Below, in pieces: positions 29,052 through 38,488 of a stretch of 64,000 nt of DNA. A program made the position numbers and the translations under genes. Source of the stretch: Salinispora arenicola (GTDB taxonomy: Bacteria > Actinomycetota > Actinomycetes > Mycobacteriales > Micromonosporaceae); NCBI RefSeq assembly GCF_006716065.1, contig NZ_VFOL01000001.1, positions 4,960,001 through 5,024,000 on the forward strand, read 5' to 3'. Each line of letters opens with the position of its first letter. The first letter of the stretch is position 1. The notes beneath the pieces were generated by a model that worked only from the letters and a program-made list of their open reading frames with translations, ran no database searches and was not told the DNA's origin.

Positions 29052-30629
29052 TCACCTGTCCTTCTGCTCTGGTGGGCCGGCGGTGGCCGGTACGGCCGCC
29101 TCCCGCCCACGGATCTGCCGCACGGTCGCCCTGATGGCCTGCCGCACTCGAGGCACCGTCAACAAGACGACGCAGCCGACGACCAGCCCAGCCACCGCCC
29201 CCAACAGGCCGGTGATCCCCCGTCCACCCACCAGCACACCCACCCCGGCGGCGGCACCCACCCCGGTCACGGTCACCACGGCCGCCCGCACCATCGCCCC
29301 GTCCACCAGTGGGTGCCGCACCACGAACCACGCGCACGTCACGGCGGTGAGGTTTTCGGTGACGATGCCCGCGGCCCAGGCCAGCGCCGCCCCGGTGGCG
29401 CCGTGGCCGGGGATCAGCACCAGGCCGAGCGAGACGGTCACCAGCAGCCCGGCCAGGGTGGCGGCCAGGTGCAGCCCGCTGCGGCCGCCCATCAGCAGCA
29501 GGCTCTGCACGTTGCCCACTCCCGTGTTCACCAGCATCGCCAGCGCGAGGATGGTCATCGCGGTGGTTCCGGCGGTGAAGCCGGGCCCGAACAGTTCGAG
29601 GAAGGCCAGCCCGAATACGGCAAGCAGCAGATAGACCGGCCAGGACAGCACCAGCCCCCACGTGGTCAATTGCCGGTGCACGGCTGCCGCGAGGTGCGGC
29701 CGGCCCTCGCCGAGCAGCCGGGACAGCTGCGGGGACACCGCCACCCGAAGCCCCTGCATGGCGAGCTGGCCGGCGAGAACGTACCGGCCGACGGCACCGA
29801 ACACGCCGGCCTCGTTCGCCCCGGCGAGCGTCGACGTCAGCAGCACCCCGACCCACAGGTTGCCGGCGTCGATGGCGGCCGAGGCGGCCCGGGGCAGGGC
29901 GAATCGCCAGAAGGTCGACCAGTCCCGCCGCTCGGGGCGTAACCCGGCACCGTGCCCGATGCGCAACGGCCCCGCCACCAGGGCCAGGCAGGCCAGCAGG
30001 GCCAGTGCGGCCGGAACCAGCCAGGCGGTCACGCCGGCGACCAGGCCACCGCCGACCAGGACGGCGGCGCCGACCAGCACCGGTCGGGCCACCGGGAGGA
30101 GAAAAAACTGCACCGACACGTACGCCCGAATCGGCCGGACACATCGCAGGGCGGCGAGCAGCAGCGTCAGGATGACGACCACCGGCACGGCGGCGAAGCT
30201 CACCGCCAGCAGCGACGGCCCCGCGGCGGTGCCGAGTACCCGGGGTGCCAGCGAGTCGGCGGCGAGCACGCCGGCCACGGCGACGGCCACGGCGACCGCG
30301 AACGGTGGGAGCAGGGCCACCGGCAACACCCGGGCGGCGTCCGTACGGTCCCCGACGCGGCGACGTGGCAGTGCCCACATCAGACCGGTTTCGGCGCCCA
30401 GTGTGCACACGGCGGTGGCCACGGTGACCACCCCGATCGCGGCGAAGAACATGCCGGAGCCGGTGGTGCCGTAACCCCGGGTGATGACCACCGCCAGGAC
30501 GAAACCGAACAGTCCGCTGGTCGCGGCGCCGATCAGCCCGATCGCACCGCTGCGCGCACTACCCCGGTGCTCCGCCTCGTCCGGCTCCCCAGCGGCGCCC
30601 GGCACCGGTCGGTGCGTCACGGCGGTCAT
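29052..30629 (-). CDS. Wzx-like polysaccharide flippase
   Basis: A polytopic membrane protein (525 residues, about 14 hydrophobic segments) that fits the MOP/Wzx flippase group. Marks are GAIGLIGAATSGLFGFVLAVV at the N-terminus, RRDWSTFWRFALPRAAS before the middle helix bundle, and GVFGAVGRYVLAGQLAMQGL. It would move lipid-linked units across the membrane. ATG at 30629 overlaps the Wzy-like stop (ATGA). A basic C-terminal tail follows the last helix. Confidence 0.85.
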   Translation of the reverse strand: MTAVTHRPVPGAAGEPDEAEHRGSARSGAIGLIGAATSGLFGFVLAVVITRGYGTTGSGMFFAAIGVVTVATAVCTLGAETGLMWALPRRRVGDRTDAARVLPVALLPPFAVAVAVAVAGVLAADSLAPRVLGTAAGPSLLAVSFAAVPVVVILTLLLAALRCVRPIRAYVSVQFFLLPVARPVLVGAAVLVGGGLVAGVTAWLVPAALALLACLALVAGPLRIGHGAGLRPERRDWSTFWRFALPRAASAAIDAGNLWVGVLLTSTLAGANEAGVFGAVGRYVLAGQLAMQGLRVAVSPQLSRLLGEGRPHLAAAVHRQLTTWGLVLSWPVYLLLAVFGLAFLELFGPGFTAGTTAMTILALAMLVNTGVGNVQSLLLMGGRSGLHLAATLAGLLVTVSLGLVLIPGHGATGAALAWAAGIVTENLTAVTCAWFVVRHPLVDGAMVRAAVVTVTGVGAAAGVGVLVGGRGITGLLGAVAGLVVGCVVLLTVPRVRQAIRATVRQIRGREAAVPATAGPPEQKDR

Positions 30630-31984
30630 CCGGCCGCCGCCTGAACGGTCGGGGGTAGTTGTGGGCCACTCCGCGACGCGAGCTCGCGTTCGGTGAGCGC
30701 CATGGCGACGGCGACCGCGTAGAAGGCGACGGCGAGGTTCTGGTTGGCCATGCCGTAGAAGGGAATCTGCACCAGACACACCACCGGGACGATGGCCAGC
30801 CACTGGCCGGCCGGCGAAGTGGCCCGAGCACAGAACAGGGCAGCCACGACGAACCAGGCCAGGAAGCACAGCAGGGCGGGAACCCCATGGCTGAACAGCA
30901 CCATCCACAGCTGCCCCTGGGTGCCGATCGGGGCCTGGGCGGAGACCGTGTCCACGTTCACCGGTACGCCGTAGCCGAGCAACGGCGACTCGCCGACCCG
31001 CCGGAGCACCTCGGCATAGAGCGAAAGCCGGTCGCTGTTGGTGTCACTGTTCCCGACCCGATCGCCGATCAGCTGGGCGACCGGGATGAACACCGTGGCG
31101 ACGACACCCACCAGCACCACACCGACGATCGAGGCGGCGACCCGCGTGTTGCCCCGCCGGCTGGCCCGGACACCGAGCACCAGCAGTCCGACACCGAGGC
31201 TGAGGAACATCACCCGGTTCAATGTGAGAAAGGCCGGCGCCAGGGACAACGGCAGCGAGCCGAGAAGCAGCCATCGGAGCACCTTGTGCTGACCCAGCAT
31301 GATCACCGCGACCACGCACGGCAGGGTTATCGCGTACGCACTGCCGTAGTTGTTGGTGTACGCGTACGGTGCCGCAGGCCGGTAGATCGGGTCGAGCGAC
31401 CGGACACTGTACTCGGCGGTGGACAGGTGGACCATGTCGTTGACGAACGGTTCGTCGGCGATCCCGCCGGGCAACAGAAGCTCCACTGGCGTGGTCATGC
31501 CGAGCCGGGGCGCGAGTACGCTCAGCCAACCCAGCGTCACCAGCCCGAACCAGAACGCGCACAGTGGCAGCAACACCACGGTGTGCCCAGCCCGCTCCCG
31601 GGCCACCGCGTACACGTAGACGCCGACCACCATCGCGGTGGCGTAGAACCCCAGCCGCAGCCCGAAGGTCAGCGCCGAGTTGGACGACTCCAGCCGGATG
31701 GCGCTGACCGTGACGATGGCGAGGAACATCAGCCAGATTCCCGCGGCCGGCGGCAGCGGAACCCGACCCCGGACCAGCAGCAGGGCGAGCAGCACGGCGC
31801 CCAACAGGGGCCAGCCCAGGTAGAACGCTCCGGCCAGCCACCAGAGCGGCACCAGGCCGAACATCAGCCCCAGCGGCCAGATCGGTAGCCGTGGTGGCGG
31901 TGGCGCCAGGGTGGGCGGCGGGAGGATCTCGGAGGAGTCCTTCCCGGCCCGCTCACTCGTCGCCGTTGGCCCGAGCACGGGCAC
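30626..31984 (-). CDS. Wzy/WaaL-like O-antigen polymerase or ligase
   Basis: The 452-residue protein has about 11 membrane segments and one large external loop between about residues 150 and 210 (PFVNDMVHLSTAEYS...). The motif SDRLSLYAEVLRRVGESPLL is typical of the Wzy/ligase superfamily. It would join repeat units outside the membrane. GTG start at 31984, 2 nt after the Wzz-like gene ends, so the two are co-translated. Confidence 0.82.
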   Translation of the reverse strand: MPVLGPTATSERAGKDSSEILPPPTLAPPPPRLPIWPLGLMFGLVPLWWLAGAFYLGWPLLGAVLLALLLVRGRVPLPPAAGIWLMFLAIVTVSAIRLESSNSALTFGLRLGFYATAMVVGVYVYAVARERAGHTVVLLPLCAFWFGLVTLGWLSVLAPRLGMTTPVELLLPGGIADEPFVNDMVHLSTAEYSVRSLDPIYRPAAPYAYTNNYGSAYAITLPCVVAVIMLGQHKVLRWLLLGSLPLSLAPAFLTLNRVMFLSLGVGLLVLGVRASRRGNTRVAASIVGVVLVGVVATVFIPVAQLIGDRVGNSDTNSDRLSLYAEVLRRVGESPLLGYGVPVNVDTVSAQAPIGTQGQLWMVLFSHGVPALLCFLAWFVVAALFCARATSPAGQWLAIVPVVCLVQIPFYGMANQNLAVAFYAVAVAMALTERELASRSGPQLPPTVQAAAG

Positions 31985-31986
31985 GG

Positions 31987-33657
31987 TCAGCCCCGCCCGC
32001 TGCGCGTGAGGATGAAGCCGAGGGGGGCCACGCCGGCTGCGCGCAGCCGCTCCACCAGCCGGCGGAGGTCGCCCTGCCGGGTCCGGTCCTGCTCGACCAC
32101 CACCACGGCGGTGCCCTGCCGTGCCGCCGCGACGCCCCGCTCGTCGGCCTCGGCCGGCGGGGCGTTGAACAGCACCAACCCTTTGGCGGACCGCTGCCGC
32201 CAGGTGCCGAACCGGATGCTGCCGCCGCCCACCGCGACCTCGCCGGCGGTCCCCCCGGCTCCACCTTTGCCCTTGGTCGACGCCGCGGACGCGATCCTGG
32301 GTAGGTTGATCGTCTTGTCTGGGTCGGGCGGGGGTTCGTTGGCGGCGGCGCGGGATACGGCGCTCGGGCTGGCCGCGGTGGTCTGGCGGGGTACGACGTT
32401 CGGACGGGGGGACGGTCGCCGGACAGCGATCGGCTCGGTGACATCGTCGACGCGGGGCAGCGCCGTGCCCTGACGCTGCTGCGGCACCACCGACTGGGCG
32501 GGATTCGCCGTCGCCGGCAGCCGCGCCAGGCCGGCCAGCGCTTCGTCACGCAACCGCTCCAGGCGACCGATGTCGTCGGCGACGTACACGTCCCGGCCGG
32601 TCACCGCGAGCGCCACCGCCAGCCCCGCACTCAGCGGGGTCTGGTCCTCCCGGGTGGTCAACAGCACGACTCGGGCCGGTTCGCGGATCCGCCCGGCGAT
32701 GGCCATCGCCACGTACCGAATGTCCGCGTCCACCGCATGCCGTGAACCACGCCGTTTGGGGCCGCGGGCGGTGCCGAGCAGCGGCAGGCCGGTGGCGTCC
32801 CGGCCGTCGTCGACCGATCGGATGCGGCGGTCCACCGACTCCCACACGTACGCCAGCACGATGCCGAGCAGCACACCGCCCAGCAGCCCCGCGAGCAGGC
32901 GGAGGGCGGTGTACCCGCTCGGGGAGAGCAACGTCGCCTCCGCCTCGCGGGTGACCCAGCCGGGGTTGACGTCGACCGCGGCGATCTCGGTACGGGCCGA
33001 CGCCAGCTGGGTCAGCTGGTTGTTGACTCCGGACAGTTCCGCCACCGCCGCGTCCGACGCGCCCGCCCGGGAGTTGGCGATCTGGCGTTGCAACGCCGCC
33101 TGTTGTGCCTGGACCTTGGTGATGCTCTCGTCGTACGAGCGCAGCATGTCCTCCCGCTGCTGCTCGTACATGGCCCGTCGCACGTCCAGGTATGCCTGCG
33201 CGGCAAGGTTGACCCCCGTCACCGCCTCCTGCGGTGAATTCGCGGTGTAGCGGAACCGCAGGATCTGGCCACCGGTCGGCACCTCGAGCTCCAGGGCGTC
33301 GCGCACCTCCCGCTGGTCGCGACCGGTGGCGTCGGCTAGCCGCCGCACCACCTCTGTGCCGGTGGCGATACCGCGTTCCACGTTCATGTTCACCGCGCGG
33401 TCGGCGGAGGCGCCACTCGGTGTGAAGGCGTCGGTCACCACCGGTCGAACCGCCACCACGGCGTCGGCGGTCACCGCACCCGGCACGAGCAGCACGTAGC
33501 CGAGTGCGGCGAGCAGCCCGAGCGTGGCGGCTGCTACCACCAGACGGATCCGGTGCAGCGGCACGCGGAGTAGGTCGGTCAGCGTGACCGTCCGGCCCGG
33601 CGCTCCCCCACCAGGAGCGGCATTGGCGGGCCAGGAGCCACCAGGTTTGTCAGTCAT
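31987..33657 (-). CDS. Wzz-type chain-length regulator fused to a degenerate BY-kinase domain
   Basis: The N-terminal half (556 residues total) is a polysaccharide co-polymerase: a membrane helix near 37-60, an external helical region with Gln/Ala-rich coiled coil around 170-215, and a second helix near 250-272 (ALRLLAGLLGGVLLGIVLAYVW). The cytosolic half aligns in order with tyrosine-kinase partners, but where Walker A should be it reads VVLLTTREDQTPLSAGLAVA with no GKS/T. A low-complexity Pro/Ala insert (about 395-445) splits it. So it probably controls chain length without phosphorylating. Confidence 0.82.
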   Translation of the reverse strand: MTDKPGGSWPANAAPGGGAPGRTVTLTDLLRVPLHRIRLVVAAATLGLLAALGYVLLVPGAVTADAVVAVRPVVTDAFTPSGASADRAVNMNVERGIATGTEVVRRLADATGRDQREVRDALELEVPTGGQILRFRYTANSPQEAVTGVNLAAQAYLDVRRAMYEQQREDMLRSYDESITKVQAQQAALQRQIANSRAGASDAAVAELSGVNNQLTQLASARTEIAAVDVNPGWVTREAEATLLSPSGYTALRLLAGLLGGVLLGIVLAYVWESVDRRIRSVDDGRDATGLPLLGTARGPKRRGSRHAVDADIRYVAMAIAGRIREPARVVLLTTREDQTPLSAGLAVALAVTGRDVYVADDIGRLERLRDEALAGLARLPATANPAQSVVPQQRQGTALPRVDDVTEPIAVRRPSPRPNVVPRQTTAASPSAVSRAAANEPPPDPDKTINLPRIASAASTKGKGGAGGTAGEVAVGGGSIRFGTWRQRSAKGLVLFNAPPAEADERGVAAARQGTAVVVVEQDRTRQGDLRRLVERLRAAGVAPLGFILTRSGRG

Positions 33658-34210
33658 GGAACTTCTTCACCGTCTGTTGGGGATTTCCGACGACCACCAC
33701 GCGGGGCGGGATGTCCGAACGGACCACTGTCGCAGCACCCACGACGCTGTCCCGACCGATCCGAACGCCCTTCAGCACCAGCGCGTGGGCGCCGATCCAG
33801 ACGTTGTCCTCGACAAGGATCGGCGCCCGCGTGAGCGGGGTCGGCGGATCGTGTCGCTGTTCGGGCGGCAGGTTGTGGAAGTCGTTGTCCAGCAACTCGC
33901 AGTCCGACAGCAGGCAGCGGTCGCCGATGCTGACCGAGGTCCAGGTGCCGACCCAGGTAGCGTTCAGCAGGCAGTCGCTCCCGACTCTGACCTCGCCCGG
34001 GCCGGCGAACCGGACCAGTTTGTTGATCCTGGTCCGGTCGCCGATACGCACTCGCACGCCACGGCGCAGCCGGATCCGCCCGCGGATCTCCACCCCCCGG
34101 CCGAGGCTCAGTCTCGGATAGCGCAACCGGTACCAGCCACGCTTGATCGCGAACACTGTCCGCAGCACGAAACCACGGCGAATGCCGCCCAACAGCCCTC
34201 CCCAGGTCAA
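33650..34210 (-). CDS. Hexapeptide-repeat acyltransferase (WbbJ-like)
   Basis: A left-handed beta-helix O-acetyltransferase of 186 residues. Repeats run from IRGRIRLRRGVRVRIGDRTR to VLVLKGVRIGRDSVVGA, with the catalytic-type loop LLDNDFHNLP and the NVWIGAHA motif. The end GNPQQTVKKF is like GNPAkvik of this family. It would acylate a sugar of the polymer or its precursor. TTG at 34210 is the longest start; TTG at 34192, after GGGGAGGG, is an alternative. Its end overlaps the Wzz start by 8 nt. Confidence 0.85.
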   Translation of the reverse strand: MTWGGLLGGIRRGFVLRTVFAIKRGWYRLRYPRLSLGRGVEIRGRIRLRRGVRVRIGDRTRINKLVRFAGPGEVRVGSDCLLNATWVGTWTSVSIGDRCLLSDCELLDNDFHNLPPEQRHDPPTPLTRAPILVEDNVWIGAHALVLKGVRIGRDSVVGAATVVRSDIPPRVVVVGNPQQTVKKFHD

Positions 34211-34282
34211 GCTGGCTACAGTGGAATTCCGCCCGTGCCAACGTTAGCCATCCACTGTAGCCAGACTTGTGGACGGTCGCCT

Positions 34283-36268
34283 CTACTGTACGGCGAAGAA
34301 CATCCGCGGAGTGGACCAGGTCAGCTCCGCGGTCGCCGCGGCGAGGAGCGTGCTTTCCGCCCCGTCGACCGCCGGGTCGCCCGCTGGGTCGAAGGGGACG
34401 CTGCGTAGGCCTCCGTCAATGTTCCCGTACACGACGCTGCCGCCCACCCAGGCCATGCCCCGCACCTCCGACCAGGTGATCCCGGTGGTGGGCAGCGTGA
34501 ACTCGGTGGCGCCGAGGTAGTTCCCATCGGTCTCGAAGTACCGGTAGTGGAGGGCGTCGGAGCCGGCCCGGGCGTAGTAGAGGCGCCCGTTAAGGAAGAA
34601 GGCACCGGTCATGTCCGCCGCGTCGAACCAGTCGTTGTAGCCCGAGGTCTCCCACGGGACACCGACCGTGCCCCCATTGAACATCGAGATGTCGATCCGG
34701 CTGCCCGTCGGGGTGCCGGCCACGGTGTGCACCCAGTAGATCCGGTCGCTCATCCCCCACGTCGCTCCGGCGGCGGTGTAGTTCGGCTGGCTAACCATGG
34801 TCGGCGCACCGATTCCGGCGCCGTCGAAGGGAACGCGTGCCAGTTCGCCCTCCCCGGTGCCCAGGTAGAGATTGCCGCTGGTCGCGGTCGACGGGTTCTT
34901 CGGGGTGATCGTCCGGCCGCCGGACAGCGGGAACATGCCGAGCCGGCCGTGGTACTCACTACCCATTCCGTCGGAGTTGTGCCCGAAGTACAGCCCGTCG
35001 TCGCCCCGCCAGAGCACCGGCACGGTGGAGCCCCACTCGCTGGTGCCCGGCGGCATCGACGAGCCGCCACTGCGACGCGGGTTCCAGTTCACCGGCATCC
35101 CGGTGGCTGGAGTGACGGCGGCGACACCGAGCCGGTCAATGGCACCGTCACCGGCGCGGTCAAACGCGTTGGGGTTGTTCAGCCAGCGGAAGTGCCCGCC
35201 GAGGTAGATAGTGTTGTCAGCTACCTCGACCGAGGTGATGGTGTCGTTACCGGTGTAGTTCGCCCACGTGGCGAGTTGGCCACCGCCACGGGCCGTGGTC
35301 TCGAAGCGCACCAGCGCGTCGCAGTACGCGGCTGGCCATCCTGTTGCGCCGTTGGTGCCGACGACGAACCAGCTGCCATCGCCACCGAAACTCACGTCCT
35401 GCACATAGTGCACGTACGCCGCGGGGTTTCCGCATGGCGGCACGAACTTTTCCGTACTCCAGTCGAGGACACTGGGCGTGCCAGAGAGGTCGACCAGCGC
35501 CATCTGGTTCCGCGACAGGCCGTTGACGTCCATGAAGTTACCGCCAGCTACCAGCGTGCCCCCGTCCGGCGAAACATCGAGGGTCCAGACGTACGAACTG
35601 GTGCCGTGGCGCCCCACTGTGGCGTTCACGGCAAAGGTCGGGTCGATCGCCCCCGTGCTGGCGTGTAGTCGGGCAAGCCCCGAGTGCGAGGTACCGTTCA
35701 CCCAGTTGAAGGCACCGCCCAGGTAGAGCCAGTTGCCGTGCAGGGCCATGTCCCGCACGGTGCCACCGTCGGAGCGACCCTCCCAGGCGTCGATGGTGGC
35801 GCCGGTGCTCGGGTCGAGTGCCACCAAATTCCTGCGGGACACACCGTTCACGTTGCGGAACGCCCCGCCGACGATCAACGTCTCGTTCGGACCGGCGACC
35901 AGCGAGTTCACCGTGCCATCGAGCACCGGCAGGAACGTCGTCGAGATCAGCCCGGTGGTCTTGTCGTAGCCGAACAGGTAACGCTGGGTGCTCCAGGCCG
36001 CGTCCCGGTCCTGTCGAATCTGGGTGAAGCTGCCCCCGACGTACACCATCGAGCCGATCTGCGCGAACGCGCGCGCCTCGCCGTCGCGGGCGTGCGGCGT
36101 CAGGTCGGCCGGGTCCGTCGACACGACGGTCTGTGTCTCGGGCACCGGTGGCACGGTCGCGGACGCCGCGGCCGGCACGGCTACCGCGGCGGCGACGGTC
36201 ACCGCACACACCACGACCGCACGCATGTAGAAATCTAGTTTTCGTCGCAGGAACGAAAATTCGGGCAC
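34283..36268 (-). CDS. Secreted beta-propeller protein with delta-60-like repeats
   Basis: This 661-residue exported protein has a signal peptide (basic LRRKLDFYMR, hydrophobic AVVVCAVTVAAAVAVPAA, cleavage likely after ASA). Repeats of the form YVGGsFxxVNGxxRxxLaxldxxTG follow: VYVGGSFTQI, LIVGGAFRNVNGVSRRNLVA, LYLGGAFNWVNGTSHSGLAR, LVAGGNFMDVNGLSRNQMAL, IYLGGHFRWLNN. They imply a propeller with six or more blades. GTG at 36268 has GGAGGT 5 nt upstream, which decides the start. It heads the polysaccharide run. A binding or structural role at the cell surface is likely; no catalytic site is obvious. Confidence 0.85.
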   Translation of the reverse strand: MPEFSFLRRKLDFYMRAVVVCAVTVAAAVAVPAAASATVPPVPETQTVVSTDPADLTPHARDGEARAFAQIGSMVYVGGSFTQIRQDRDAAWSTQRYLFGYDKTTGLISTTFLPVLDGTVNSLVAGPNETLIVGGAFRNVNGVSRRNLVALDPSTGATIDAWEGRSDGGTVRDMALHGNWLYLGGAFNWVNGTSHSGLARLHASTGAIDPTFAVNATVGRHGTSSYVWTLDVSPDGGTLVAGGNFMDVNGLSRNQMALVDLSGTPSVLDWSTEKFVPPCGNPAAYVHYVQDVSFGGDGSWFVVGTNGATGWPAAYCDALVRFETTARGGGQLATWANYTGNDTITSVEVADNTIYLGGHFRWLNNPNAFDRAGDGAIDRLGVAAVTPATGMPVNWNPRRSGGSSMPPGTSEWGSTVPVLWRGDDGLYFGHNSDGMGSEYHGRLGMFPLSGGRTITPKNPSTATSGNLYLGTGEGELARVPFDGAGIGAPTMVSQPNYTAAGATWGMSDRIYWVHTVAGTPTGSRIDISMFNGGTVGVPWETSGYNDWFDAADMTGAFFLNGRLYYARAGSDALHYRYFETDGNYLGATEFTLPTTGITWSEVRGMAWVGGSVVYGNIDGGLRSVPFDPAGDPAVDGAESTLLAAATAELTWSTPRMFFAVQ

Positions 36269-36465
36269 GCTGTACCTCCAGGGGTGAGAACCCGCATAGC
36301 GTGCCTTGCCTGACCCAGGTAGCGATATCAGCCGATTGGACGACACTTCGAATGATGACGGTGCCCTACCGAGAGGTTTGACTACACCCCGACAGCAGGC
36401 GCTCGCGATACGTCATGCCGAACGACTCGGCCGGGAGAAGTGAGGAACGAGTCGCCGGTGCGGGG

Positions 36466-37293
36466 TCAGCCGGACCGCGCCGAGGTGAGCGCGGCAGCCA
36501 TCGCCTCGCGCGGCGCCGGTACCCCCGTGAACTGCTCGAACTGGCCGACCGCCTGGGCCAGCAGCAGATCGAGACCAGAACAGACCCGGCAGCCGGCCGC
36601 CTGTGCGACGGACGCCAGTGGGGTCGGCCACGGGTCGTAGAGAGCATCGAAGAGCACCGTGGTGGGCCGCCACGCCACCGCCCTGGCGAGCCGGTCGGCG
36701 GCCCCCTTCGGCACAGTCGAGATCACCACGTCGGCGCGGCAGGCCGCGGCAGCGTCAGCCCACGGGACGCCAACCAGGGACACGCCGACCGCCTCCGCCA
36801 CCGGACACAGATCGTCGATAGCGGCCTTTCGCCGGGCCACCACAGTCACCGTCCGGGCGCGTAGCGCCGCCGCCGCAGCCACCGCCGCCCGGGCGGTGCC
36901 GCCAGCGCCGAGCACCGTCAGCGTCGACTCCGGGCGTACGCCGGCCGAGGTCAGCACCTCCACCATGCCGCCGACATCGGTATTGTCCGCGCGCCAGGAG
37001 CCGTCGTGCTGGTGTACCAGAGTGTTGGCCGCGCCGACGGCGACCGCGACCGGCGACGCTGTCGCGGCCACCGCGAGCGCCGCCTCCTTGCCCGGCATGG
37101 TCACCGAGAGCCCCGCCCACTCCGGGCCCAGGCCAGCGACCAGGGCTGGCAGGTCGGCCTCCGCGCATTCGAAGCGGGTGTACGACCACTGGTCGAGGCC
37201 GACCGCGGCGTAGCCGGCATTGTGGATCAGCGGGGAAAGGGAATGCGCGACCGGCGCGCCGACCACCGCCGCCCGCACCCGCTCAGATGACAC
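36466..37293 (-). CDS. aroE: Shikimate dehydrogenase
   Basis: The NADPH enzyme reduces dehydroshikimate. The 275-residue protein has VVGAPVAHSLSPLIHNAGY, SVTMPGKEAAL with the catalytic Lys, DNTDVGG, and the nucleotide loop VLGAGGTARAA. GTG at 37293 has GGGAGGCGG directly upstream and overlaps the mltG end by 11 nt. It closes the alaS-ruvX-mltG-aroE run. The rest of the shikimate block lies beyond the accessory region at 21.9-36.3 kb. Confidence 0.95.
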   Translation of the reverse strand: MSSERVRAAVVGAPVAHSLSPLIHNAGYAAVGLDQWSYTRFECAEADLPALVAGLGPEWAGLSVTMPGKEAALAVAATASPVAVAVGAANTLVHQHDGSWRADNTDVGGMVEVLTSAGVRPESTLTVLGAGGTARAAVAAAAALRARTVTVVARRKAAIDDLCPVAEAVGVSLVGVPWADAAAACRADVVISTVPKGAADRLARAVAWRPTTVLFDALYDPWPTPLASVAQAAGCRVCSGLDLLLAQAVGQFEQFTGVPAPREAMAAALTSARSG

Positions 37294-38488
37294 CCGCCTC
37301 CCTCGCCTTTGCCTCGTTGCGCAGCTGCTCCTCGTAGGTCTCCGCGAAGGCGGACTGTCCCTCCTTGTTGATCGCAACGAAGTACAGCCACTTACCCGGC
37401 GGCGGGTCCATGGCGCCCTCCAGGGCCAACTGACCCGGATTGTTGATCGGTGTGGGAATCAGACCCCGAAGCTTGCGGCTGTACGGGCTCTTCGTGTCGA
37501 GCAGCTCGTCCTCCGTCATCTCGGCCGAGGTCTTGGTCTTCTGGCCGGTCAACTCCAGGTGGTAGTTGATCGTGACGTCCATCTCCAGGCAGTTGCACGG
37601 GAAGTCGCCGTAGACCCGGTTGTAGGCGACCCGGGCGACCTTGCCGAGATCCCCCGGAACACCCGCCTCAGCTTGGGCGAGCGACGCGACGATCAGCGCC
37701 TCGTACGGCGCGATCTGCCGTTCGTTCTGCACCCGGTCGACGAACCGCAGCTCCTCGGCGACGGTGAGGAACCGCTCCACCATCAGCCCAAGGATCGACT
37801 CAGCCGTTGACTTCGGCGGAAACTCGTAGGTGTCGGGGAAAAGGAATCCCTCGATCGACGGCTCGACCTTCCGGTCGTCCGTGCGCGTGAACCACCATTC
37901 CGGGACACCGAGCGCGATCGGGTCCTTCGCCGCCGCCTCGAACTCCGTGACCGGGACGTTGGTCTTCTCGGAGAGGAGCTTGTAGACGCTCTTCGCGGTG
38001 CGCCCCTCGGGAATGGTGATCCCGTTGACGACCCGGTTCGTCAGGTCCAGCAGCGCGGCCACAGCGCTGGCGCCACTCATCTGCCTGCGCAACTGGTACT
38101 GGCCTGGCTGGATGGTCTTGCTGCGGCCGTCATCCTCCGCGGCCTCGATGAAAGCCTTGGTACTCTTGACGACCCCGGCCTCGTAGAGCGTGACCGCCAT
38201 GTCGGCGATCAATGCCCCTTCCATGATCTCGACCGTCACCGCCTCGGTGCCGGAACCGTCGTAATCCGGCGTGCCGAGGAAATTCTGGATCCGTTCGAAG
38301 CCGTAGAAGGCACCACCGCCGAGGCCGCCGAGCAAAACCAGGGTGAGCAACAGAGCCAGGGCGGTCTTGCCACGCCCACCACCCGAACCGCTCCGGCGCT
38401 GACGCTGGCGCCTGCGCACGTAGCGGCGCCGATGCCGGCCCTTCTCTCCCCGGTCCGCATCGAACTCGGGGTCCAGATCGTCGATCAT
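37283..38488 (-). CDS. mltG: Endolytic murein transglycosylase MltG (YceG-like)
   Basis: A membrane-anchored enzyme that cuts nascent glycan strands. The 401-residue protein has a basic cytosolic N-terminus (RRRYVRRRQRQRR), one membrane helix at about 44-64, and the YceG domain: GITIPEGRTAKSVY, EGFLFPDTYEF, and YEALIVASLAQAEAG with the catalytic Glu. ATG at 38488 overlaps the ruvX stop (ATGA). Confidence 0.94.
   Translation of the reverse strand: MIDDLDPEFDADRGEKGRHRRRYVRRRQRQRRSGSGGGRGKTALALLLTLVLLGGLGGGAFYGFERIQNFLGTPDYDGSGTEAVTVEIMEGALIADMAVTLYEAGVVKSTKAFIEAAEDDGRSKTIQPGQYQLRRQMSGASAVAALLDLTNRVVNGITIPEGRTAKSVYKLLSEKTNVPVTEFEAAAKDPIALGVPEWWFTRTDDRKVEPSIEGFLFPDTYEFPPKSTAESILGLMVERFLTVAEELRFVDRVQNERQIAPYEALIVASLAQAEAGVPGDLGKVARVAYNRVYGDFPCNCLEMDVTINYHLELTGQKTKTSAEMTEDELLDTKSPYSRKLRGLIPTPINNPGQLALEGAMDPPPGKWLYFVAINKEGQSAFAETYEEQLRNEAKAREAGVI

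Noticed and set aside
36269..36465. Riboswitch or strong promoter before the secreted propeller gene
   Set aside because: The 197-nt gap after aroE has a good ribosome site at its end and a weak GGGT/ACCC hairpin, but no convincing -35/-10 pair or known riboswitch core.
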